Below, piece after piece: positions 1 through 4,548 of a stretch of 6,527 nucleotides of DNA (within the stretch, counting starts at the first letter, position 1; each line of letters opens with the position of its first letter). A program made the translations under genes and the position numbers. The notes beneath the pieces were generated by a model. That model saw only the letters and a program-made list of their open reading frames with translations, did not search any database and was not told the DNA's origin. The DNA is from Pseudomonadota bacterium (GTDB lineage Bacteria > Pseudomonadota > Alphaproteobacteria > Rhizobiales > Kaistiaceae): NCBI GenBank assembly GCA_023433185.1, contig JAEZEN010000147.1:1-6527 (forward strand), in the 5' to 3' direction.

Positions 1-86
1 ACCCGGTTCCGCCGATGGACCGCCTCCGGACGGCGCCCCTTCATCGAACCGGGATGCGCCGAGTATGCGGCCTGATTCGCCGAGGG

Positions 87-123
87 GGATAAGTTGGGGC
101 GGGGTTTTTGCGGGGCTGTGCGC
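87..123 (+). repeat. G-rich direct repeat, copy 1
   Basis: This 37-base segment matches 217-253 at 27 of 37 positions without gaps. The last 12 bases (GGGGCTGTGCGC) are identical and the GGAYAAGT start is nearly so. A looser relative (AGTGGGGAGGGGTTT) lies at 534-548. The order suggests duplication of a short non-coding unit together with the neighbouring palindrome. I do not recognise the family. Confidence 0.4.
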
Positions 124-176
124 TGGGGCGGCGGAAGCCGGCGTTTCCGCGGGTTTGTCGCGTGTGCTCCGCCTGG

Positions 177-196
177 ATCCCCGCATGCGCGGGGAT
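177..196. repeat. Short palindromic extragenic repeat (ATCCCCGC/GCGGGGAT)
   Basis: A perfect 8-base inverted repeat, ATCCCCGC and GCGGGGAT, encloses the four bases ATGC. The flanks extend it to the CTGGATCCCCGC…GCGGGGATGAG form. This is a very common dispersed extragenic palindrome in proteobacterial genomes. Its usual false translation (PAHAGIQ or PACAG) appears in the open frames crossing it, which is why those frames should not be called genes. Confidence 0.7.
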
Positions 197-216
197 GAGC
201 GGTGGCGGGAGGGCGG

Positions 217-253
217 GGACAAGTGGGGCCGGGTGCGAGGTGGGGCTGTGCGC
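217..253 (+). repeat. G-rich direct repeat, copy 2
   Basis: Second copy of the 37-base unit at 87-123, 130 bases downstream in the same orientation. It lies just right of the ATCCCCGC palindrome and runs directly into the CCTTCGAGG-type repeat. The shared 3' block GGGGCTGTGCGC is intact; the middle differs. Confidence 0.4.
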
Positions 254-255
254 GG

Positions 256-306
256 TGCGTCCTTCGAGGCCTTGCTCCGCGAGGCACCTCAGGATGAGGA
301 GGTTGG
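256..306 (+). repeat. Hyphomicrobiales palindromic repeat (CCTTCGAGG…CCTCAGGATGAGG), full copy
   Basis: The segment reads CGTCCTTCGAGGC, a short variable centre, then GCACCTCAGGATGAGG. I recognise this form as an abundant dispersed repeat in Bradyrhizobium-like and other Hyphomicrobiales genomes. It can fold into one long imperfect hairpin: TCCT at 260-263 pairs with AGGA at 291-294, GAG at 266-268 with CTC at 288-290, and GCCTT at 269-273 with GAGGC at 281-285. There is no T-run, so it is not a standard terminator. A partial same-strand copy and an inverted copy follow within 200 bases. Confidence 0.75.
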
Positions 307-327
307 AGACAGGCTCAACGTCGGGCG

Positions 328-352
328 GGCTCTCAGGATGAGGAGGTTGGGC
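328..352 (+). repeat. Partial copy of the CCTCAGGATGAGG repeat
   Basis: The 19 bases CTCAGGATGAGGAGGTTGG at 332-350 are identical to 288-306. The CCTTCGAGG arm that should lie to the left is missing, so this is half an element. It may have come from a local duplication of the repeat's right end. Confidence 0.55.
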
Positions 353-436
353 GATGTTGCAGCGGCAGGGCGTTGGCGGCAGGGGAAAGGACAAACCCTC
401 GCCGGCCGAGCCCCGGGTGCTGCCTGTCGGCAGTCA

Positions 437-491
437 CCACCCTCCTCATGCTGAGGTGGCCGGCGCGAAAGCGGCGGCCCTCGAAGCACGC
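437..491 (-). repeat. Inverted copy of the CCTCAGGATGAGG repeat
   Basis: Read on the + strand this is CCTCATGCTGAGG, a variable centre, then CCTCGAAGCACG, the opposite orientation to the copy at 256-306. The centre is a hairpin of nine positions with one mismatch (458-466 with 471-479) closed by a GAAA loop (467-470). The outer arms pair as TGCT (449-452) with AGCA (485-488), where the other copy has TCCT with AGGA in the same orientation. Both sides of the pair have changed while pairing is kept. Confidence 0.65.
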
Positions 492-554
492 AATGACGCG
501 GCCGGGAGACAGCCTGACCCTGGTGGGGCACCAGTGGGGAGGGGTTTGCTGCAG

Positions 555-582
555 GGCGGAAAAGGCGAAGCCGTGTTCCGCC
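555..582. repeat. Palindromic repeat GGCGGAA/TTCCGCC
   Basis: GGCGGAA (555-561) pairs perfectly with TTCCGCC (576-582). A small inner hairpin, GGC-GAA-GCC (564-572), sits in the loop. The form resembles the dispersed extragenic palindromes built on GGGCGG…CCGCC that are common in proteobacteria. It is followed 16 bases later by a second palindrome of similar style, suggesting a paired unit. Confidence 0.6.
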
Positions 583-597
583 GGAGCGCCGAGGGAA

Positions 598-630
598 CGG
601 CGGATCACGCATCCGGCTGATCCGCCCTAC
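598..630 (-). repeat. Palindromic repeat GTAGGGCGGAT…ATCCGCC
   Basis: GGCGGATCA (599-607) is a perfect inverted repeat of TGATCCGCC (618-626), with ten bases between, followed by CTAC. On the - strand this reads GTAGGGCGGATCAGCC…GATCCGCC, a very widespread proteobacterial extragenic palindrome that I recognise from its GTAGGGCGGAT start. No T-run follows on either strand, so it is better called a dispersed repeat than a terminator. Confidence 0.75.
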
Positions 631-731
631 GCTCGCTCCGCGGCGCGGGCATTGCCCGGCAGGCATGGCGGGGAGGGATCGGCGGGACAGCGGCGGACGG
701 GACGGCGCGGGAGGGCCGCCGCACAACCCCG

Positions 732-759
732 TTGCTCATTCCTGCGGGCCGTCCTAAAT
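732..759 (+). promoter_or_regulatory. Weak candidate promoter for truB
   Basis: TTGCTC (732-737) and CTAAAT (754-759) are 16 bases apart in the only AT-richer patch upstream of truB. They would give a leader of about 35 bases. Each box matches the housekeeping consensus at only three of six positions. Alphaproteobacterial promoters often keep little beyond the TTG of the -35 box. This is a guess from position and composition. Confidence 0.22.
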
Positions 760-802
760 CCCCGGCACATCCCCCGGCATATCGCCACGACAAAGGCATT
801 CC

Positions 803-1726
803 ATGTCCAGACGCAAACCGAAGGGCCGCGACATCTCCGGCTGGCTGTGCATCGACAAGGCGGTGGGCCAGACCTCGACGGCGTGCGTCGCCTCGGTGAA
901 GCGGCTGTTCGACGCCCAGAAGGTCGGCCATGCCGGCACGCTCGATCCCCTCGCCTCGGGTGCGCTGCCGATTGCCCTCGGCGACGCGACCAAGACGGTC
1001 CCCTTCGTCCAGGACGGCGCCAAGCTCTACCGCTTCACCGTCCGCTGGGGCGCCGATACCGATTCCGACGATGCCGACGGCAATGTCGTCGCCACCTCCG
1101 ACGTGCGCCCAAGCCGGGCCGAGATCGAGGCGGCGCTGCCCGCCTTCACCGGCGAGATCATGCAGCGTCCGCCGGCGTACTCGGCGATCAAGATCGGCGG
1201 CGAGCGGGCCTATGACCTCGCCCGCGAGGGCGAGACGGTGGAACTGGCCGAGCGCCCGGTCACCATCACCCGGATCGCCGTCGTCGATATGCCGGATGCC
1301 GACCACACCGTCCTCGAGGCGGAATGCGGCAAGGGCACCTATGTCCGCTCGCTCGCCCGCGACCTTGCCCACCGGCTCGGTACCCGTGGCCACGTCTCGG
1401 CGCTTCGCCGGCTTTCCGTCGGCCCGTTCGACGACCGGACGTTGATGCCGCTCGAGGCGCTGATCACGGCGCGCGAGGAGGGGCCGGCCTCCGGCCTCGA
1501 CCGTTTCCTGATGCCGATCGGGATGGCGCTCACCGCGCTGCCCGAGGTGGTGATCCCGCGCAACGACCTGCCGCGCCTGATGCGCGGCCAGCCGGTGCTG
1601 CTGCGCGGCGCCGGCATCCCCGCCGCGGCGGATCCGGTGCACGCCACCTATGGCGGAAGGAGCGTCGCCATCGGCGCCATCGAGCGTGGCGAGTTCCATC
1701 CGCGCCGGGTGTTCAAGGCCGGCTGA
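803..1726 (+). CDS. truB: tRNA pseudouridine(55) synthase TruB
   Basis: TruB isomerises uridine 55 in the T-psi-C loop of elongator tRNAs to pseudouridine in the cytoplasm, and in E. coli also acts as a tRNA-folding chaperone. The 307-residue product has the full family pattern. The catalytic motif GHAGTLDPLASG starts at residue 42 with the nucleophile Asp48. Tyr76 stacks on the target base (KLYRF). PPAYSAIK is at 123-130, and KGTYVRSLARDL holds Tyr180 and Arg182. The catalytic residues fall at or within one position of E. coli numbering. A PUA-like C-terminal domain (about 240-305) ends in the RRVFKAG typical of alphaproteobacteria. The ATG is preceded by a modest AAAGG (792-796) six bases away, and the protein starts at the usual point before SGWLCIDK. 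It heads the truB-rpsO-pnp group, but no rbfA is visible in the 800 bases upstream. Intact; no oddities in the coding region. Confidence 0.98.
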   Translation: MSRRKPKGRDISGWLCIDKAVGQTSTACVASVKRLFDAQKVGHAGTLDPLASGALPIALGDATKTVPFVQDGAKLYRFTVRWGADTDSDDADGNVVATSDVRPSRAEIEAALPAFTGEIMQRPPAYSAIKIGGERAYDLAREGETVELAERPVTITRIAVVDMPDADHTVLEAECGKGTYVRSLARDLAHRLGTRGHVSALRRLSVGPFDDRTLMPLEALITAREEGPASGLDRFLMPIGMALTALPEVVIPRNDLPRLMRGQPVLLRGAGIPAAADPVHATYGGRSVAIGAIERGEFHPRRVFKAG

Positions 1727-1762
1727 CGAATCCGGTCGACCACGCCCTCCGTTCCCAAACAG

Positions 1763-1832
1763 ACAGTGAATTCAAGGGCATGGGTGCATCGGTAATTTTC
1801 GTGGATATTCGGAGCGGTTTCCGTCATATTCC
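1763..1832 (+). promoter_or_regulatory. AT-richer segment likely to hold the rpsO promoter
   Basis: The 239-base truB-rpsO spacer contains this patch of lower GC, with GTAATTTTC at 1792-1800 and GTCATATTC near 1823. A possible pair is GTGGAT (1801-1806) and TCATAT (1824-1829), 17 bases apart, but the -35 box is poor. In E. coli rpsO has its own promoter between truB and rpsO, and the length of this spacer fits the same arrangement. The exact boxes are not decided by the sequence. Confidence 0.25.
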
Positions 1833-1882
1833 GCCCGCCCCAGCCTGCCGGCTTCCACCGGCCGCAGGGGATTCCGATCCGA

Positions 1883-1940
1883 CCGTGCTGGACGACATCC
1901 CGGCACCGGCCGTCCCGACCGGCAGGGAATGATCCCGCCG
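1883..1940 (+). promoter_or_regulatory. Two-hairpin rpsO leader, candidate S15 autoregulatory element
   Basis: Hairpin 1 pairs GTGCTGG (1885-1891) with CCGGCAC (1900-1906), one U·G pair included, and can add CC (1883-1884) with GG (1908-1909) across a bulged C. Hairpin 2 pairs CGGC-GGGA (1920-1928, one bulged A at 1924) with TCCC-GCCG (1933-1940) around an ATGA loop, ending 12 bases before the ribosome-binding site. S15 represses its own mRNA in several bacterial groups through structurally different leaders, and such an element has been described in alphaproteobacteria. In hairpin 1, G1902·U1889 stacks beside G1903-C1888, the same orientation as the G·U/G-C step that S15 reads in helix 22 of 16S rRNA. 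The function is inferred; a G·U beside a G-C is common by chance. Confidence 0.4.
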
Positions 1941-1952
1941 TTCTCTCAAGCT

Positions 1953-1959
1953 GAAAGGA
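1953..1959 (+). promoter_or_regulatory. Ribosome-binding site of rpsO
   Basis: GAAAGGA lies six bases before the rpsO ATG. The identical seven bases at the same spacing precede pnp, so both genes use the same strong signal. It fixes the start of rpsO. Confidence 0.8.
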
Positions 1960-1965
1960 TATCCG

Positions 1966-2235
1966 ATGTCGATCACGCCCGAGCGCAAGAAGGCGCTCAT
2001 TGCCGAATACGCGACCGCCCCAGGCGACACCGGGTCGCCCGAGGTTCAGGTCGCGATCCTCTCCGAGCGCATCGCCAATCTCACCCAGCATTTCAAGACC
2101 CACGCCAAGGACAACCATTCGCGGCGTGGTCTGCTCAAGCTGGTGAGCCAGCGGCGCAGCCTTCTCGACTATGTCAACAAGGTCGAGCCCCAGCGCTATC
2201 GCTCGCTGATCGAGCGGCTCGGTCTGCGCCGCTAG
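1966..2235 (+). CDS. rpsO: 30S ribosomal protein S15
   Basis: S15 is a primary binding protein of the small ribosomal subunit. It binds the three-way junction of helices 20-22 in the central domain of 16S rRNA and helps form bridge B4 to the large subunit. The 89-residue product has exactly the family's usual length. It carries the conserved stretches [10 protein letters not shown] (21-30), [17 protein letters not shown] (about 39-57) and the [10 protein letters not shown] and [13 protein letters not shown] end. The conserved His, Asp and Ser of HxxDxHSRRG contact rRNA. The ATG is set by a GAAAGGA six bases upstream. It sits between truB and pnp as in most proteobacteria, with structured spacers on both sides that suggest post-transcriptional control. 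Intact and unremarkable. Confidence 0.99.
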   Translation: MSITPERKKALIAEYATAPGDTGSPEVQVAILSERIANLTQHFKTHAKDNHSRRGLLKLVSQRRSLLDYVNKVEPQRYRSLIERLGLRR

Positions 2236-2252
2236 GAGGCGCGATTTGAATG

Positions 2253-2279
2253 AGCGCGGCGGCATGGGGTCGCCGCGCT
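2253..2279 (+). terminator. Stable hairpin after rpsO, partial terminator or RNA-stabilising stem
   Basis: AGCGCGGCG (2253-2261) and CGCCGCGCT (2271-2279) form a perfect 9-base-pair stem starting 17 bases after the rpsO stop. A further G·U and C-G pair may shrink the loop to ATGGG. No T-run follows (next bases GGCCATC), so full Rho-independent termination is unlikely. It may rather protect the rpsO 3' end or let part of the transcription continue into pnp, as the rpsO-pnp intergenic terminator does in E. coli. Confidence 0.55.
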
Positions 2280-2302
2280 GGCCATCGACGGACCGGATTA
2301 CG

Positions 2303-2371
2303 GCCATGGCAGGATCGCCGGACGCTTTTTCCTGACCTTCGGGAAAAGCTTCTCGCCGTCTTGCCCATGGC
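2303..2371 (+). promoter_or_regulatory. Long stem-loop in the pnp leader, candidate RNase III-processed autoregulatory stem
   Basis: The two halves pair almost continuously. GCCATGG (2303-2309) pairs with CCATGGC (2365-2371). CAGGAT (2310-2315) pairs with GTCTTG (2358-2363) across one bulged C (2364), using two G·U pairs. GC (2317-2318) pairs with GC (2355-2356), and GGA (2320-2322) with TCT (2351-2353), one of these a G·U. GCTTTTTCC (2324-2332) pairs with GGGAAAAGC (2341-2349), one G·U, around an eight-base loop. That makes about 27 pairs with one bulge and three single mismatches, ending 38 bases before the pnp ATG. In E. coli, RNase III cuts a long stem in the pnp leader and PNPase then removes the short upstream strand, exposing the mRNA to decay. 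The position and form here match that model; the function is inferred. Confidence 0.6.
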
Positions 2372-2396
2372 TCGCCTTCGCGTCCGTCCGACGTAT

Positions 2397-2403
2397 GAAA
2401 GGA
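2397..2403 (+). promoter_or_regulatory. Ribosome-binding site of pnp
   Basis: GAAAGGA lies six bases before the pnp ATG, in the single-stranded stretch between the leader stem and the start codon. It is identical in sequence and spacing to the rpsO site. Confidence 0.8.
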
Positions 2404-2409
2404 TGAACC

Positions 2410-4548
2410 ATGTTCGACGTCCAACGGGTCGAGATCGACTGGGCGGGCCGCCCGCTCGTGCTCGAGACCGGCCGCATCGCGCGCCAGGCCGACGGCGCGG
2501 TGCTTGCCACCTACGGCGAAACCACGGTGCTCGCCACCGTCGTCGCCGCCAAGGCCGAGAAGCCGGGGATCGACTTCTTCCCGCTCACGGTCAACTACCA
2601 GGAAAAGACCTTTGCCGCGGGCAAGATTCCGGGCGGCTTCTTCAAGCGTGAAGGCCGGCCGAGCGAGAAGGAGACGCTGACCTCGCGCCTCATCGATCGC
2701 CCGATCCGCCCGCTCTTCGCCGAGGGCTTCCGCTGCGAGACCCAGGTCGTGACCACGGTCCTCAGCCATGATCTCGAGAACGACCCTGACATCGTCGCGA
2801 TGGTTGCGGCGTCGGCGGCGCTCACGCTCTCCGGCGCGCCCTTCATGGGGCCGATCGGCGGCGCCCGCGTCGGCCTGATCAATGGTGAGTTCGTGCTCAA
2901 CCCGCAGCTCGACCAAATGCCGGAATCGAAGCTCGACCTCGTGGTCGCCGGCACCGCCGACGCGGTGCTGATGGTCGAATCCGAGGCGAAGGAGCTGTCC
3001 GAGGACGACATGCTCGGTGCCGTCATGTTCGGCCACCGCGGCTTCCAGCCGGTGATCGACGCGATCATCCGTCTGGCCGAGCGGGCCGCAAAGGAGCCGC
3101 GCGAGCTACAGATCGCCGATCACGCGGCGCTCTTCGCCCGCGTCCGCGACATCGCGGAGAACGACCTTCGCGTCGCCTACACCCTTGCCGGCAAGACCGA
3201 GCGGCACGACGCCATCAGCGCCGTGAAGGCGAAGGTGCTCGCCGAGCTCACCGCCGAGGGCGTCGCCGACGCCCCGACGCCGCAGCTCGCCGGCCAGATG
3301 TTCAAGAAGCTCGAGAAGGGCATCGTCCGCGGCGAAATCCTCGACCGCGGCATCCGCATCGACGGCCGCGACGTCCGTACCGTGCGTCCGATCCTCGCCC
3401 AGGTCGGCATCCTGCCGCGGACTCACGGCTCGGCGCTGTTCACCCGTGGCGAGACCCAGGCGATCTGCGTGGCGACGCTGGGGACCGGCGACGACGAGCA
3501 GTTCATCGATGCGCTGGAGGGGACCTACAAGGAAACCTTCATGCTGCACTACAATTTCCCGCCCTACTCCGTCGGCGAGACCGGCCGCATGGGGTCGCCC
3601 GGCCGCCGCGAGATCGGCCACGGCAAGCTCGCCTGGCGGGCGGTGCGCCCGGTTCTGCCGGCCCATCACGACTTCCCCTACACGATCCGCGTCGTCTCCG
3701 AGATCACCGAGTCGAACGGTTCGTCCTCGATGGCCACCGTCTGCGGCACCTCGCTGTCGCTGATGGATGCCGGCGTGCCGCTCAAGCAGCCGGTCGCGGG
3801 CATCGCCATGGGCCTGATCAAGGAAGACGACGGCCGCTTCGCCGTGCTCTCCGACATCCTCGGCGACGAGGACCATCTCGGCGACATGGACTTCAAGGTC
3901 GCCGGCACCAAGGACGGCGTCACCTCGCTGCAGATGGACATCAAGATCCAGGGCATCAACGAGGAGATCATGAAGATCGCCCTCGCCCAGGCCAAGGATG
4001 GCCGCCTTCACATCCTCGGCGAGATGGCCAAGGCCCTGCCCGAAGCGCGTGCGCAGCTCGGCGAATATGCGCCGCGCATCGAGGTCATCACCATCCCGAC
4101 CGACAAGATCCGCGAAGTGATCGGCTCGGGCGGCAAGGTGATCCGCGAGATCGTCGAGAAGACCGGCGCCAAGATCGACATCTCGGACGACGGTACCGTC
4201 AAGGTCGCCTCGGCCGACGGCAAGGCGATCACCGCGGCGATCAACTGGATCAAGTCGATCGCCTCGGACCCGGAGGTCGGCCAGATCTACCAGGGCACGG
4301 TGGTGAAGACCGTCGACTTTGGCGCCTTCATCAACTTCTTCGGCGCCAAGGACGGTCTCGTCCATATCTCGCAGCTCGGCTCGGGCCGCGTCGCCAAGAC
4401 CACCGACGTGGTCAAGGAAGGCGACAAGGTGTGGGTGAAGCTGCTCGGTTTCGACGAGCGCGGCAAGGTCCGCCTGTCGATGCGGGCCGTCGACCAGGCG
4501 ACCGGCGAGGAGATCAAGGCGGACGCGCCGGCCGAGCCGGCCAGCTAG
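2410..4548 (+). CDS. pnp: Polynucleotide phosphorylase (PNPase)
   Basis: PNPase degrades RNA from the 3' end by phosphorolysis, releasing nucleoside diphosphates, and can add tails in reverse. It works as a cytoplasmic homotrimer, often with RNase E and a helicase. The 712 residues match the usual length (E. coli 711). In order: RNase PH domain 1 (about 1-145, with the RNA-binding FFKREGRP at 77-84), a helical linker (about 150-310), and the active RNase PH domain 2 (about 320-550) with phosphate-binding NGSSS (436-440) and catalytic Asp488, Asp494 and Lys496 in [10 protein letters not shown]. These are followed by a KH domain with IGSGGKVI (571-578) and an S1 domain (about 621-692). All key residues are present. 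The ATG follows a GAAAGGA. A structured leader precedes the gene and an intrinsic terminator follows it. Its TAG stop shares bases with the stop of the convergent diguanylate cyclase gene. Confidence 0.99.
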   Translation: MFDVQRVEIDWAGRPLVLETGRIARQADGAVLATYGETTVLATVVAAKAEKPGIDFFPLTVNYQEKTFAAGKIPGGFFKREGRPSEKETLTSRLIDRPIRPLFAEGFRCETQVVTTVLSHDLENDPDIVAMVAASAALTLSGAPFMGPIGGARVGLINGEFVLNPQLDQMPESKLDLVVAGTADAVLMVESEAKELSEDDMLGAVMFGHRGFQPVIDAIIRLAERAAKEPRELQIADHAALFARVRDIAENDLRVAYTLAGKTERHDAISAVKAKVLAELTAEGVADAPTPQLAGQMFKKLEKGIVRGEILDRGIRIDGRDVRTVRPILAQVGILPRTHGSALFTRGETQAICVATLGTGDDEQFIDALEGTYKETFMLHYNFPPYSVGETGRMGSPGRREIGHGKLAWRAVRPVLPAHHDFPYTIRVVSEITESNGSSSMATVCGTSLSLMDAGVPLKQPVAGIAMGLIKEDDGRFAVLSDILGDEDHLGDMDFKVAGTKDGVTSLQMDIKIQGINEEIMKIALAQAKDGRLHILGEMAKALPEARAQLGEYAPRIEVITIPTDKIREVIGSGGKVIREIVEKTGAKIDISDDGTVKVASADGKAITAAINWIKSIASDPEVGQIYQGTVVKTVDFGAFINFFGAKDGLVHISQLGSGRVAKTTDVVKEGDKVWVKLLGFDERGKVRLSMRAVDQATGEEIKADAPAEPAS

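Larger units (their letters stand above)
1..802. other. Gene-free, repeat-rich spacer upstream of truB
   Basis: No reading frame in this 800-base stretch resembles a protein family. The open frames in it, on both strands, are low-complexity Arg/Pro/Gly/Ala translations of GC-rich DNA, and several run straight through palindromic repeats. The stretch holds at least six palindromic units of four types and a pair of imperfect G-rich direct repeats, listed separately, and a weak candidate promoter near its right end. In most alphaproteobacteria the gene just upstream of truB is rbfA. I do not recognise an RbfA C-terminus in any of the three forward frames at the left edge. They reach stops at 73-75 (frame 1), 90-92 (frame 3) and about 452-454 (frame 2, running through repeats). 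A low-complexity C-terminal tail of an upstream gene in the first 90 bases cannot be excluded. Confidence 0.75.

Noticed and set aside
2..53. Inverted repeat CCCGGTTC / GAACCGGG at the left edge
   Set aside because: Eight pairs around a 36-base loop with only weak inner pairing and no T-run. Possible in GC-rich DNA by chance; not strong enough to call a terminator.
41..394. Open frame on the - strand, 117 codons
   Set aside because: It runs through the palindromic repeats and contains the typical false translation PAHAGIQ of the ATCCCCGC repeat. Pro/Arg/His-rich, no family resemblance.
256..491. The three CCTCAGGATGAGG copies as a CRISPR array
   Set aside because: The copies differ in orientation and completeness and spacing is irregular. 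They are extragenic palindromes, not a repeat-spacer array.
598..630. GGCGGATCA/TGATCCGCC hairpin as a terminator of an upstream gene
   Set aside because: No T-run on either side, and the sequence matches a dispersed repeat type.
373..1215. Open frame on the + strand, 280 codons, overlapping the start of truB
   Set aside because: It reads through repeats and then through truB in another frame. The product is Arg-rich low complexity, while truB has all family motifs.
605..1699. Long - strand frame opposite truB, 364 codons
   Set aside because: Antisense shadow of truB in GC-rich DNA, rich in Gly, Arg and Asp with no domain.
1648..3036. Long - strand frame opposite rpsO and the start of pnp, 462 codons
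   Set aside because: It spans two certain genes and their structured spacer. Composition is that of an antisense shadow.
3106..4365. Long - strand frame opposite pnp, 419 codons
   Set aside because: Antisense shadow of pnp; the Val/Leu/Asp/Gly/Arg pattern mirrors pnp codons.
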